From Hyphomicrobiaceae bacterium (GTDB lineage Bacteria; Pseudomonadota; Alphaproteobacteria; Rhizobiales; Hyphomicrobiaceae), in the NCBI GenBank assembly GCA_022844275.1, contig JALHMB010000006.1, forward strand, positions 62,001-126,000: 64,000 nucleotides of DNA, written 5' to 3'. The translations under genes and the position numbers were made by a program. Position 1 is the first letter of the stretch. The number at the start of each line of letters is the position of its first letter. Shown here one piece after another: positions 52,902 through 63,727 of this stretch. The notes beneath the pieces were generated by a model, which saw only the letters and a list, made by a program, of their open reading frames with translations, had not been told where the DNA came from and did not search any database.

Positions 52902-54328
52902 ATGATGAGCCTAACAGTCGTTCGCAATGCCGACTGGATCGTCGCCTTCGACGGCAAGTCGCACACCTATACGAAGGGCGACGTCGCCTTTGCCGACGGG
53001 GCACTGTCTCATGTCGGCGGCACGTTCACCGGAACAGCCGAGCGCGAAATCGACGGCCGCGGCTTCCTTGTAATGCCGGGCCTCGTCAATATTCACTCGC
53101 ACCCAGCTTACGAGCCCATCAACAAGGGCTGGAACGACGAGATAGGCTCACCGAAGCTCTACAATTCCTCGCTGTACGAGATCATGCCGCTGCTGCGGCC
53201 GGACGGACCCGGCCAGAAGGCCGCCCTCAAAGTCGCTCTCAGCGAAGCGCTCATGTCGGGCGTGACCACGCTCGTCGATCTTTCCGTTGCTCATGATGGC
53301 TGGATCGAGGCCATGGCCGCGAGCGGCCTGCGCGCGGTGCTGGCGCCCATGTATCGCGACGCGCGCTGGTACACCGACAACGGCTATCTCGTGAAGTACG
53401 AGTGGGACGAAGTCGCCGGCCGAAAGGCCATGGACGTGGCGCTGGAGGTTGTAGCGGCTGCCGGCCGGCATCCGAGCGGCAGGCTTTCCGGCATGGTCGC
53501 GCCGTCGCAGATCGACACCTGCTCAGCCGAGCTGATCCGCGACAGCTATGCCGAAGCCGTGCGGCTCAAGGTTCCGTTTCAGATCCATGCCGCGCAGTCG
53601 GTCGTCGAGTTCCACGAGATCACGCGCCGTCATGGTATGACGCCCATCGAGTGGCTCGACTCGCTCGGCGTTCTTGGCCCGCAAAGCATCATCGGGCACA
53701 GCATCTTCCTCGATCATCACACATCCGCGCACTGGCCCAAGCGCGACGATCTCGGCACGATCATTGAGCGCGGTACCTTCGTCGCGCACTGCCCGACCGT
53801 GTTCGTCCGGCGCGGCATCACGCTGCAGACGCTCGGGAGCTACTTCCGACGCGGCGTGAAACTCGGCATCGGCACGGATACCTATCCGCACAACATGCTG
53901 GAGGAGCTGCGCCACGCGCTCTATGCGTCACGCATCGTCGCGAGCAATCCCTATGACCTTCGGACGAGCGACGTGTTCAATGCCGCGACGCTCGGCGGCG
54001 CCAGTGCGCTCGGCCGAAATGACATCGGGCGTCTCGCCGTCGGCGCCAAAGCCGACCTTGTGCTCGTGGACACGACCCACCCGTCCATGCGTCCAGTCCG
54101 CGATCCCCTACGCAGCCTGATTTATGTGGCCGCGGATCGCGCGGTCCGGCACGTGTTCGTGGACGGCAAGCAGGTCGTCAAGGATGGCACGGTCACGACC
54201 ATGGACTATGTCACGGCTGCTGCCGAGCTCGACGAGGCGCAGCAGCGCGGTCTGCCACAGGTCCGCCAGCTCGATTGGGGCAAGCGCTCTCATCTCGATG
54301 TATCCCCGCTCGTCTACGGCGGCTCGGA

Positions 54329-54332
<4 letters not shown>
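52902..54332 (+). CDS. Metal-dependent amidohydrolase (aminohydrolase/TrzN-like)
   Basis: A 476-residue cytoplasmic hydrolase of the amidohydrolase superfamily. The HxH metal pair is in LVNIHSHPAYE (about 64-66), a further His in FQIHAAQS, another in IIGHSIFLDHHT and the catalytic Asp in LGIGTDTYPHN. The C-terminal small beta domain has GRLAVGAKADLVLVD. Relatives deaminate or dechlorinate s-triazines, guanine, cytosine or formimino-substrates. It lies within the third importer operon between binding protein and ATPase genes, so its substrate is probably the imported compound. The subtype cannot be fixed by eye. Confidence 0.88.
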
Positions 54333-55360
<1,028 letters not shown>

Positions 55361-55361
55361 T

Positions 55362-56438
55362 ATGACCGGCAAGCAGCTCCTAGCGGTCGATACGCTCACC
55401 AAGCATTTTCCCGTGCGGCGTGGGTTGATCTTTCCACGCGAGATCGGATCTGTCCGCGCCGTCGACGGCATTTCGCTGACGCTGCAGAAAGGCGAGACGC
55501 TTGCGGTTGTGGGCGAGTCCGGTTGCGGAAAGTCGACTCTGGGTCGATTGTTGCTGCGCCTGATCGAGCCGACATCGGGCTCCGTTCGCTTCGACGGCAT
55601 CGACGTGCTGAGCCTCGATCGCGAGACATTGCGAAAGCTTCGGCGGCGCATGCAGATGATCTTTCAGGACCCCTTTGCGTCACTGCATCCGAGGCTCTCG
55701 GTCCGCCGCATTCTGTCCGAACCCATTGAATTGCATCTCGGATTATCCCCCAAGGACACTGAGCGGCGCGTCAACGAGCTGCTGTCCGTGGTGGGTTTGG
55801 CGCCCTATCACGCGGATCGCTATCCGCACGAATTTTCCGGCGGGCAGAGGCAGCGGATCGGGATCGCGCGCGCTCTGTCGACGCGTCCTGAGCTGATCGT
55901 CTGCGACGAGCCGGTCTCGGCGCTCGACGTCTCCATCCAGGCCCACGTCATCAATCTGCTCGTCGATCTCAGGCAGCAGTTCGGCCTCAGCTATATCTTC
56001 ATTGCACACGATCTTGCCGTCGTGCGTCACATCGCGGATCGCATCGCAGTCATGTACCTCGGCGAGATCGTCGAGATCGGCGACAAGTACGCCGTCACGG
56101 CATCGCCGCGTCATCCCTACACGCGTGCGCTGCTTTCGGCCGTGCCGCGCGCCGAAGCGGGTCGGGAAAGGCGCACCATTGCACAGGGCGATGTGCCGAG
56201 CCCTCTCAATCCTCCAAGCGGCTGCCGTTTTCATCCGCGATGCCCTTACGCCGAGGCGCGCTGCCGTGCGGAGACGCCGCAAGCCCGCACGCTGGAGGAT
56301 GGCCGACAGGTTGCGTGCCATCGTCAGGATGAAATCCCACCTTGGCCGGCTGCGGGTGGGGCAGGCATCGATCCGGTTGTTCGAAGGCGGCTCCAGGTAC
56401 TGGCCACAGCAGCAAAGGCAAAGCCTGCGGCAGCTTAA
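55362..56438 (+). CDS. Dipeptide-type ABC ATPase (DppF-like, third importer)
   Basis: A 358-residue ATPase with [40 protein letters not shown] and the C-terminal [15 protein letters not shown] motif. It starts one base after the DppD stop. The C-terminus is extended by about 30 Ala/Pro-rich residues past the usual end ([19 protein letters not shown]). It completes the third importer. Confidence 0.92.
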   Translation: MTGKQLLAVDTLTKHFPVRRGLIFPREIGSVRAVDGISLTLQKGETLAVVGESGCGKSTLGRLLLRLIEPTSGSVRFDGIDVLSLDRETLRKLRRRMQMIFQDPFASLHPRLSVRRILSEPIELHLGLSPKDTERRVNELLSVVGLAPYHADRYPHEFSGGQRQRIGIARALSTRPELIVCDEPVSALDVSIQAHVINLLVDLRQQFGLSYIFIAHDLAVVRHIADRIAVMYLGEIVEIGDKYAVTASPRHPYTRALLSAVPRAEAGRERRTIAQGDVPSPLNPPSGCRFHPRCPYAEARCRAETPQARTLEDGRQVACHRQDEIPPWPAAGGAGIDPVVRRRLQVLATAAKAKPAAA

Positions 56439-56636
56439 CTGCCTTCAGCTTGAAGATGACTTGATTCGTAAGCTTTTCCTGGTGCACCCGCCGGATTCCA
56501 GAGCTCGCTTCCGCTGCGCGAGATAGCAACCGTTCAGTTCACCGAAGCCCAGAACGCGCTTGCGTGCGTCCTCGTCATACCTATTCTGGCCGGCCCGCTG
56601 CCCGACCGGTGCAGCACCAGCCGCACGGCGCACGAC

Positions 56637-57812
56637 GTGAACGACACCAACGCAACGCCGCCGTCCCACGATCAAAGCTTAGCGCGGCAGGCGGACGCCT
56701 CGTCGCGCGACGCCGCATTAACGCTTTCACTCGCGTTGCCCGGCGACACGCTGCTCTATCTCCTGCTCCCGATCTACGCGACGACGTTCGGCGTGAGCCT
56801 CCCCGAGGCGGGCATCCTTCTGGCGGCAAACCGGCTCATTCGCATCGCGGGTTACGGGTGGGTTGGCCGCTTCTATGCCACGCATGGACCGCGCACCGCG
56901 TGCCTGGTGGCGTCCGTCGGCGCGATCATCTCGACATTCATCTACGCCATCGCTTCCGGCATCTGGTTACTTCTGATCGCACGGCTCATATGGGGCCTGT
57001 CTTATGCCGCCATGAACATCGCCAACCAAGCGCTGCCGACTTCGGTGATCGTCGGTGCGCCGGCACGGGTCGGCCGGTCGCGCGCCATCATTGCGGTCGG
57101 ACCTACGGTAAGCCTCATCGCCGGCGCGCTGCTCGCGACCGCACTCGGTCCAAGAAGCGTGTTTCTCGTTCTGACAGCCGTTGCCTTGCTTGCACCGCTG
57201 TTCGCTTATCGGATCGCCGCACAACGCGAGCCGGCACGGCTGGCCGGCGGACCGCGCTTCGAGAAACCCGGCCCGATCAGCATCTGGTCGTTCTCGATAG
57301 GCTTCACGATTGACGGGCTTTTCATCTTCGGCCTCGGGCTTCTTGCGGCCGCCAGCTTTCCGACGGGCGCGGTCCTTGCTGCCGGCCTTGCGATGTCGAT
57401 GCGCTACGGCACGGAGATCCTCTTCGCACCGGTGGGCGGCGAGCTTGGACGGCGTTTCGGAGCACTCCCCGTGCTCATCACCATGTCGCTTGCGACCGCC
57501 GTCGCGCTGCTCTTCCTCGCAGGGTCCGGGCTATGGCTCTGGGTCGGCGCCATGGGGACTATCGTGCTCAGGGCAATTGCGGGCCCGCTCTCGGCACCGG
57601 TGGTTGCCGAGATGTTCCCCGGCGCACAGCGCGTGTCGGCGTTGGCGCGTCAGGCGACGTGGCGCGACATCGGTGCGGGTGCTGGGCCGATCGCTGCGGG
57701 GCTGATTTTCCCGATCCTCTCGCCGCTCGCCATTTACGGTGGCGGCGCAATGTTGATCGGTGCGGCAAGTCTCTGGCTGCTGCGGCTACGACCCCCAAGC
57801 GAGCCAACCTGA
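56637..57812 (+). CDS. MFS transporter
   Basis: A 391-residue membrane protein with about twelve spans. Recognisable MFS parts are the N-terminal GDTLLYLLLPIYATTFGVSLPEAGIL and the RDIGAGAGPIAAGLIFPIL segment in the C-terminal half. The start is uncertain: the GTG at 56637 has no clear ribosome-binding site. It lies 198 bases after the third importer and before the convergent glucan synthase gene. Substrate unknown. Confidence 0.82.
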   Translation: MNDTNATPPSHDQSLARQADASSRDAALTLSLALPGDTLLYLLLPIYATTFGVSLPEAGILLAANRLIRIAGYGWVGRFYATHGPRTACLVASVGAIISTFIYAIASGIWLLLIARLIWGLSYAAMNIANQALPTSVIVGAPARVGRSRAIIAVGPTVSLIAGALLATALGPRSVFLVLTAVALLAPLFAYRIAAQREPARLAGGPRFEKPGPISIWSFSIGFTIDGLFIFGLGLLAAASFPTGAVLAAGLAMSMRYGTEILFAPVGGELGRRFGALPVLITMSLATAVALLFLAGSGLWLWVGAMGTIVLRAIAGPLSAPVVAEMFPGAQRVSALARQATWRDIGAGAGPIAAGLIFPILSPLAIYGGGAMLIGAASLWLLRLRPPSEPT

Positions 57813-57923
57813 CGGAGCTGGAATGGCGAGCTGGTGCTCAAACTGCAATCCTGAGGCGGAGTGCATTGCCGGCACACTGCCCGGAACGAGCGCTGCGAAA
57901 TAGGCATCCTTGAAAACGAATGC

Positions 57924-57954
57924 GCCGCGCATCCAGTCAAGCCGAGTGCGCGGC
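57924..57954 (-). terminator. Hairpin terminator after the glucan synthase gene
   Basis: On the reverse strand GCCGCGCA / TGCGCGGC with a fifteen-base loop, followed by gcattcgttttc. It begins 30 bases after the stop of the glucan synthase gene. Could also serve the convergent MFS gene. Confidence 0.45.
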
Positions 57955-57983
57955 GTAAGTGTGTGTGGCCGTCTGTGACAGCC

Positions 57984-60614
57984 CTACATGGGATGTGGTC
58001 CCTCGGGTGCCAGTGGCTTCGCCGTGCGACGGGGCGCGAGGCCGACCACGGCACTGCGAAGACCGATCCAGAACGCGAACTGATTGAGGCGTGAACCTTC
58101 CAGTGCTGCGAGGCCGGCTGCCGCGAGGAACGGAAGCGACTGCACGAAGAGGACGCCGGCAAAGAAGTAGATCTCCTGCACGCGCTCCCAGTTCGTCCAG
58201 TAGATGAGAACTGCGCTCGCAAACAGTAAGACGCCGATCACGGCCTCCCAGAACGCCGGGAAGTCGCTCGTGCGCCGCGCGGCGCCGCCCTTGGCCGTCA
58301 CGACGAAGGGAAGCGAGTCCTTGAGCAGACCCGATGCGACCGCGCGCGCGATCGTCCATTGGACCGACATGGCCGCGAATAGTGACCCGATCATCGCGCT
58401 TGGCGTGATCTTCACGCGCAATCTGTAAAGCGCAATGAAGTGGGCCAGTGTTACGACGAACCCGCCGATGATCGGCACGGTCAGCACTTTATCCGGCACG
58501 ATATTGCCGACGAACACGACGAACGGAACCATAAGGAGGTTAAGGATAGCGACCGCGACACCGACGGTCTCGGCTCCCATCCACGTCAGCCAGCCCAGCG
58601 CAAAGGCACGCTTCTGCTCGGGTCTCAGCGCACGCGCGCCAGGCTTGAACTGCGCCCAGTGCTTCTTGGCAATCTGCACGCCACCGGAGGCCCAGCGGTT
58701 ACGCTGCCGCTTGTAGAATGTGAACGTATCCGGCAGCAGGCCGCGACCATAGCGGCGGTTCGTGTAGTGCGTGACCCACCCGCGCTCGAGCATCGAGAGC
58801 CCGAGGTCGGTATCCTCGCAAATCGTGTCGCTCGACCAGCCACCCGCACTTTCCATGGCCGAACGGCGCATGATACACATGGTACCGTGCGTGACGATGG
58901 CATTGACCTCGTTGCGCTGGACCATGCCGATGTCGAAGAAGCCCGCATACTCGCCGTTCATCACGTGATGCATGACGGTGCGATCGCCATCGCGGTGATC
59001 CTGCGGTGCCTGCACCAGACCGACCTTCGGATCGGCAAAGGCCGGGACGAGGTCTCTCAGCCAGTCGGCGTTCACGACGTAGTCGGCATCGAGGATGCCG
59101 ATAATCTCGGCGTCGCGCGCGGTATGTTCGAGCGCGAGACGCAGCGCGCCCGCCTTGAAGCCCTGAAGCTGGTCCTCCCGCACGAACTTGAAGCGGTCGC
59201 CGAGCGTGCGGCAATGCTCCTCGACCGGGCGCCAGAACGCCGGATCGGGCGTATTGTTGATGACCAGAACACATTCGAAGTTCGGATAGTCGAGTGACGC
59301 GACGGAATCGAGCGTCGCGTTCAGCATTTCCGGGGGTTCCCGGTACGCCGGAATGTGGATCGAAACTTTCGGCACGAACGAGGCTGGCTGGGCGCCATCG
59401 GGCAGGCCGAGCAGGCGCTGCGGCCTGCGGCCGAAGGCAATGGCCGCGATCTCGTCGATGCGGGCAAGGGCGATGATCACCAGCGGCACGAGCAGCAGCG
59501 TGCCCACGCCAAAGGCGATGGCCGCGCCGGTCACGAAGTAGTGCCCGCTCCAAAAGCCGAAGACGTAGGACGCCCAGGCGCCGACGATGTGCGCGGACGA
59601 TGCCAGAAGTCCAACCTGCGCCGCTGTCGCGCCGGCAATCGAGAGAATGGGGACGGATAGGACGATGCCGACCAGGAGCGCGAGAAGACCGAGCTTCCAA
59701 TGGTCGGGGTCGAAGATCGGCCCGCTCATGGCGAACTTCGGCTGCCGCGAGGTATCGTACATTCCCCAGTACGGACCGACGCCGCCTTCGAAGGTCTTCC
59801 AGGGCTGATCGTAGGCCTCGATGATGTTGTACTCGATCCCGAGCTGGTTGGCCGTGCTCAGGAACTCGCGCAGCACTTGGGCCTGGATGAGAGGTCCGGG
59901 ATTGGCGGCGCGACGGTTGTGGCCAGCGCTCGGCCAGCCGAACTCGGCGATCACGATGCGCTTGCCCGGATAGGCTCGACGAAGCTGGTCATAGATGCGC
60001 AGCGTCTGGGCGAGCGTTTCCTTCTCGGAAATTCCTTCCCAATACGGCAGGACGTGCGCGGCAATGAAGTCGACGGCCGAGACAAGCTCGGGGTGCTCCA
60101 GCCAGACATTCCAGATCTCGCCCGTGCTGACCGGCACATTGACCGAGCGCTTGACCCGCTGGATCTTCTTGATGAGGTCGCCGACGGTCTGATCGGCACG
60201 GTAGATGGTCTCGTTGCCGACGATGACACTGTTGACGTTCCGGTAGGTGCGCGACAGATCGATGACGGCGCGGAGTTCGCGCTCGTTGCGGTCGTCGAAC
60301 TTGTCGATCCAGGCGCCGACGGAAACCTTGAGGCCGAACTCGGCAGCCGCTTCCGGGATCAGCTCCGACCCGCCGGTCGAGGAGTATGTGCGGACCGCCC
60401 GCGTTATCGGGGCGATCGCGGCAAGGTCGGCGCGGACCTGCTCGGTCGTCGTGCGCGTGCCACTGTCGGGATGTGCGGAGCCGTCGAACGGCGTGTACGA
60501 CACGCTCGCCAGCTGATCGTTGAAATCGGGGGCCGCCAGCTCAGCCCTGGTGAAATACCAGAACCCGGCGTGGACACACGTAACCAGCGCGCAGATCGCA
60601 GCTATAGTCCGCAT
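57984..60614 (-). CDS. ndvB: Beta-glucan synthase: GH17-like domain fused to GT2 glycosyltransferase (NdvB type)
   Basis: An 876-residue inner-membrane enzyme. It has an N-terminal signal anchor and a periplasmic GH17-like domain (about 35-290) with both catalytic Glu motifs (IVGNETIY, IVIAEFGWPSAG). Membrane spans lie near 307-395. A cytoplasmic family 2 glycosyltransferase domain (about 415-640) has ILDADYV (DxD), CEDTDLG and the QRNRW motif, followed by further spans. The arrangement is that of Bradyrhizobium NdvB, which polymerises UDP-glucose into beta-1,3 glucan in cyclic beta-(1,3)(1,6)-glucan synthesis. ndvD-like and ndvC-like genes lie just upstream. Confidence 0.88.
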   Translation of the reverse strand: MRTIAAICALVTCVHAGFWYFTRAELAAPDFNDQLASVSYTPFDGSAHPDSGTRTTTEQVRADLAAIAPITRAVRTYSSTGGSELIPEAAAEFGLKVSVGAWIDKFDDRNERELRAVIDLSRTYRNVNSVIVGNETIYRADQTVGDLIKKIQRVKRSVNVPVSTGEIWNVWLEHPELVSAVDFIAAHVLPYWEGISEKETLAQTLRIYDQLRRAYPGKRIVIAEFGWPSAGHNRRAANPGPLIQAQVLREFLSTANQLGIEYNIIEAYDQPWKTFEGGVGPYWGMYDTSRQPKFAMSGPIFDPDHWKLGLLALLVGIVLSVPILSIAGATAAQVGLLASSAHIVGAWASYVFGFWSGHYFVTGAAIAFGVGTLLLVPLVIIALARIDEIAAIAFGRRPQRLLGLPDGAQPASFVPKVSIHIPAYREPPEMLNATLDSVASLDYPNFECVLVINNTPDPAFWRPVEEHCRTLGDRFKFVREDQLQGFKAGALRLALEHTARDAEIIGILDADYVVNADWLRDLVPAFADPKVGLVQAPQDHRDGDRTVMHHVMNGEYAGFFDIGMVQRNEVNAIVTHGTMCIMRRSAMESAGGWSSDTICEDTDLGLSMLERGWVTHYTNRRYGRGLLPDTFTFYKRQRNRWASGGVQIAKKHWAQFKPGARALRPEQKRAFALGWLTWMGAETVGVAVAILNLLMVPFVVFVGNIVPDKVLTVPIIGGFVVTLAHFIALYRLRVKITPSAMIGSLFAAMSVQWTIARAVASGLLKDSLPFVVTAKGGAARRTSDFPAFWEAVIGVLLFASAVLIYWTNWERVQEIYFFAGVLFVQSLPFLAAAGLAALEGSRLNQFAFWIGLRSAVVGLAPRRTAKPLAPEGPHPM

Positions 60615-60705
60615 GGACAGTTGATCCCAGAGAGCGAAGGAGCTTCACGCAGTCATACGTTCCCGTCGGAATGACAGGACTCGTCATCAACAAACGCGCA
60701 TCTGA

Positions 60706-61176
60706 CTATTTGGTCGCTTCGCCCCCGGGCGAATTTGTCGCCGTTGGTTCGGGCGACGTTTTTGGATCAATCCAGCACGCGTGCGCGCGTGCGGCTAGGC
60801 TCTCCGGCGCTTTGGCATCAATGGTGCCTTGTCGTATAACGCACCTGAACGCAACCTGAATATGCCCTCCGGGGCATCCGAAACGATCGTAGAAGCTCAT
60901 ATGGCGTGCCGCCGTATCGATATCGTCGCGCCATAGAAGCCCGACAATACGACGACCGAGCCATACGCACTCGGGCTGTCCCGATGGACCGGAAAGCACC
61001 TTGGCCGCCTCGGCGAACTCATCCTTGCTGCGTTGTGCGTCCCTTCCTCTATCGGCAGATTGGTCCGTCTTCTCTTTAGTGTCCCCGGATTGCGCCACGG
61101 CCGGCTGTGGATTGGGAGCCGACACGAGCACGAGCAGGCCGAGCGTCGACATCAGTAGGCGAAGGGAAAACGGCAT
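60706..61176 (-). CDS. ndvD: NdvD-like small secreted protein of the beta-glucan locus
   Basis: A 156-residue protein with a Sec signal (MPFSLRLLMSTLGLLVLVSAP, cut near AVAQ), a charged linker (KEKTDQSADRGRDAQRSKDEF), and a small conserved part with Cys residues (PECVWLGRRIVGLLW, then FGCPGGHIQVAFRCVI). The position, 91 bases upstream of the GH17-GT2 gene and divergent from the GH17 gene, matches the ndvD of Bradyrhizobium-type loci. The sequence match to NdvD is from memory of the family and less firm than the location. Role in cyclisation or export of the glucan is unclear. Confidence 0.7.
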   Translation of the reverse strand: MPFSLRLLMSTLGLLVLVSAPNPQPAVAQSGDTKEKTDQSADRGRDAQRSKDEFAEAAKVLSGPSGQPECVWLGRRIVGLLWRDDIDTAARHMSFYDRFGCPGGHIQVAFRCVIRQGTIDAKAPESLAARAHACWIDPKTSPEPTATNSPGGEATK

Positions 61177-61385
61177 GGCATCCGGTATGTTGCATCAGTC
61201 GCACCTCTTCAGGTCACGCGACCGTGAGGAGCGATTTGGTCAGTTTTGCGGCGCGAAATCGTTTCTGTCATGGGGGAGACAAATCGTGTCAGAAATGCAT
61301 CCATTGCAGATCGACTCTAGGTGACAAACGGAGCGGCTCAATGCAAGGCGTGCACGGGGAACACGTAAGGGAACTTGGTTAACGC

Positions 61386-63014
61386 ATGTACAGAGCCGTT
61401 GGTTCATTCGTCGCCGTCGCGGCACTCATTGTCGCGTCGTGGTGGTGGCGCGGGGCGGATATTGCCATGCCGGCTTCGCCACTCGCACATGGTGAGCGGC
61501 TCCAGTGCGTCTCCTATGCGCCCTTCCGCGGACAGCAGACGCCGCTCGATTTTTCGACCTATATCCCCGCCGCCCAAATCGAGGACGACCTCGCGCATCT
61601 GGCCAAGCTGACCGATTGCATTCGCATCTACTCGGTCGATGTCGGCCTGGACCAAGTACCCGAGATCGCCAAGCGTCACGGCCTGAAGGTGCTGCTCGGG
61701 ATCTGGGTCTCGAACCGTCGCGACCGCACCGAGTGGCAGATCAAGACGGGCGTAGCTCTCGCCAAGCGCTTCCCAGAGACGGTCCAGTCTGTGATCGTCG
61801 GCAACGAGGTTCTGCTTCGGGGCGAGGTCACGCCGGAGTCATTGGCGGGCTACATTCGCGACGTGAAGGCGGAGGTATCTCAGCCGGTCACCTATGCCGA
61901 CGTTTGGGAGTTCTGGATGCGTCATTCCTCCCTGGCGCAAGGCGTTGATTTTATTACGATACACATCCTTCCCTATTGGGAGGATCACCCTATCCCCGCG
62001 GGCAATGCCGCCGATCACATCGTCTCCATCTACGGACAGGTCGCGGCAGCGTTTCCCGGCCGCGAGATCCTGATCGGCGAGGTTGGCTGGCCAAGCGCCG
62101 GCCGTATGCGGGAGGGCGCGCGCGCCTCACCGGCGGCCCAAGCGCAGGTGATGCACGACCTCCTCGCCCGCACCAAGGCCGGCAACATCCGGCTGAATGT
62201 CATCGAAGCTTTCGATCAGCCTTGGAAGCGACTGCTCGAAGGTACCGTCGGCGGCCATTGGGGGTTCATCACCGATCCGCCTCGCCGCTTCAAGTTCGTC
62301 TGGGGGCAGCCGGTCTCCAATCATCCTCATTGGCCATGGCAGGCTCTCGGCGGTGTGCTGTTCGCCGCGTTGATTTTCGGTGCCGCACGGATGGCGCAGC
62401 GACGCAGCAACGCATCCGAGCTGGACGTGCCGTCAAGGATAGTCGTCGCGGTTATTGCCGCGGCCGCCGGCATGACACTCGGATTGACGGTCGAGAACGC
62501 ACTTTTGGAAAGTCTTGGATGGAGCGGCATCCTGCGATCACTGATGCTGATCGTCATTGCCATAGGAGTGCCCCTCGCTTGCGCAGCAGCCCTCGGCGCC
62601 CGAATCAAAACCCCAGCGTTTGCCGATCTGCTCGCCAATGCTTCCGTGAGCGAACTACGACGGCAGCACCCGCTGCAACTCGCGCTTCTCATCTTGTTGA
62701 TGGCGACGACGATCCTGTCGGTCCAGGCGGCTTTGGGCTTCGCTTTTAACCCGCGCTATCTGGATTTTCCCTTCGCGCCGCTTACGGCGGCGGTCGTGCC
62801 CTATCTGTTGCTGTCGCTTCTTTATCCAGCAGCGAGCGCGACAAGCGCCCCCACACGCGCAGTGTCGGAGACGCTGACAGCGGCCACCATCGTGCTGTCC
62901 GCGACCTATATTGTCTGGTCAGAGGGGCTCGCGAATTGGCAGTCGCTATGGTTCTGCGCCGCTTTGCTCGGGCTAGCAGTCACTCTGGTTCGGGCGCAGG
63001 GCGTGCGAAACTGA
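61386..63014 (+). CDS. ndvC: GH17-family beta-glucosyltransferase with membrane domain (NdvC type)
   Basis: A 542-residue membrane protein. After an N-terminal signal anchor (GSFVAVAALIVASWWW) comes a GH17 domain (about 35-300) with both catalytic Glu motifs (SVIVGNEVLLRGE, LIGEVGWPSAG). About six spans follow from 315 to 535. In Bradyrhizobium, NdvC is proposed to form the beta-1,6 linkages of the cyclic glucan. It resembles the GH17 part of the ndvB product but lacks the GT2 domain. It is divergent from ndvD and overlaps the 3' end of the next, convergent gene. Confidence 0.87.
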   Translation: MYRAVGSFVAVAALIVASWWWRGADIAMPASPLAHGERLQCVSYAPFRGQQTPLDFSTYIPAAQIEDDLAHLAKLTDCIRIYSVDVGLDQVPEIAKRHGLKVLLGIWVSNRRDRTEWQIKTGVALAKRFPETVQSVIVGNEVLLRGEVTPESLAGYIRDVKAEVSQPVTYADVWEFWMRHSSLAQGVDFITIHILPYWEDHPIPAGNAADHIVSIYGQVAAAFPGREILIGEVGWPSAGRMREGARASPAAQAQVMHDLLARTKAGNIRLNVIEAFDQPWKRLLEGTVGGHWGFITDPPRRFKFVWGQPVSNHPHWPWQALGGVLFAALIFGAARMAQRRSNASELDVPSRIVVAVIAAAAGMTLGLTVENALLESLGWSGILRSLMLIVIAIGVPLACAAALGARIKTPAFADLLANASVSELRRQHPLQLALLILLMATTILSVQAALGFAFNPRYLDFPFAPLTAAVVPYLLLSLLYPAASATSAPTRAVSETLTAATIVLSATYIVWSEGLANWQSLWFCAALLGLAVTLVRAQGVRN

Positions 63015-63510
63015 GTAACAGCAGGGCGACGGCCAATGCCGACAAGGACGTGTTGTAGATCACGAGACCATGGCCCGCCGCGACGAGTGCAAATCCGAGA
63101 AGCACGACCGACGGACGCGCCAGATTGAGTACCGCCGCGATCAGTGCGGCTATCCCCAGCGACGGAGGAATATGAAGTGCCAGCAAGAGCCTCATGCTGG
63201 CGCATAGCCATGTCTCGGCGCCGGCCTGACAGGCAAGCGACACGGACGTCTGCTCGATCGCGAAGTATCGCACGATCAAGGCATGACCGAGCGAAGCCAG
63301 GGCCAAGACGGCCAGGAAGATGCTCTGGCGCGGCGTCGGCAGAAAGAGCGGACGGCTCACTACGGGTTCATCCACGGCAAGGCTGCGCGACCGTTGCGGC
63401 CGCACAAGGTTGGTCCAAAGGTCTGCGGCGAGAACGCCCGCGTCTTTCTTCCATGAGCAAGCCATTGCGCGCAAGAGAGCTTGGCTTTTCCCTGCCAATG
63501 CGGCCGTCAC
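62980..63510 (-). CDS. Unknown membrane protein convergent with ndvC
   Basis: A 176-residue protein with about four hydrophobic segments in the second half (SIFLAVLALASLGHALIVRYF, LRLLLALHIPPSLGIAALIAAVL, VVLLGFALVAAGHGLVIY and ALAVALLLLSF). The first 60 residues are polar. The GTG start at 63510 lacks a clear ribosome-binding site, and ATG at 63465 (MACSWKK) is an alternative. Its stop region overlaps ndvC by 35 bases in the opposite direction. Possibly a fourth member of the glucan locus, by position only. Confidence 0.6.
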   Translation of the reverse strand: MTAALAGKSQALLRAMACSWKKDAGVLAADLWTNLVRPQRSRSLAVDEPVVSRPLFLPTPRQSIFLAVLALASLGHALIVRYFAIEQTSVSLACQAGAETWLCASMRLLLALHIPPSLGIAALIAAVLNLARPSVVLLGFALVAAGHGLVIYNTSLSALAVALLLLSFARPAPEPE

Positions 63511-63727
63511 CTCAGCCCATGTCTTCGGCAGGAAATGCCGGATTTATCGACACGCTGACACTTGCCGAACGCTCCACCCTCGAACATCGTGGCGGTCGGG
63601 TGGTCCTCCAGCCGCCTTGCCGGTGGACATGCGAGCGGCTCTGCGCAAGCTCGCATGTCCATCCGAACCGACTGGGCCCCACCGGAAGGCGCCGCCGAGC
63701 GCGAGGCGACTGCGCGCGCCATCGCGA

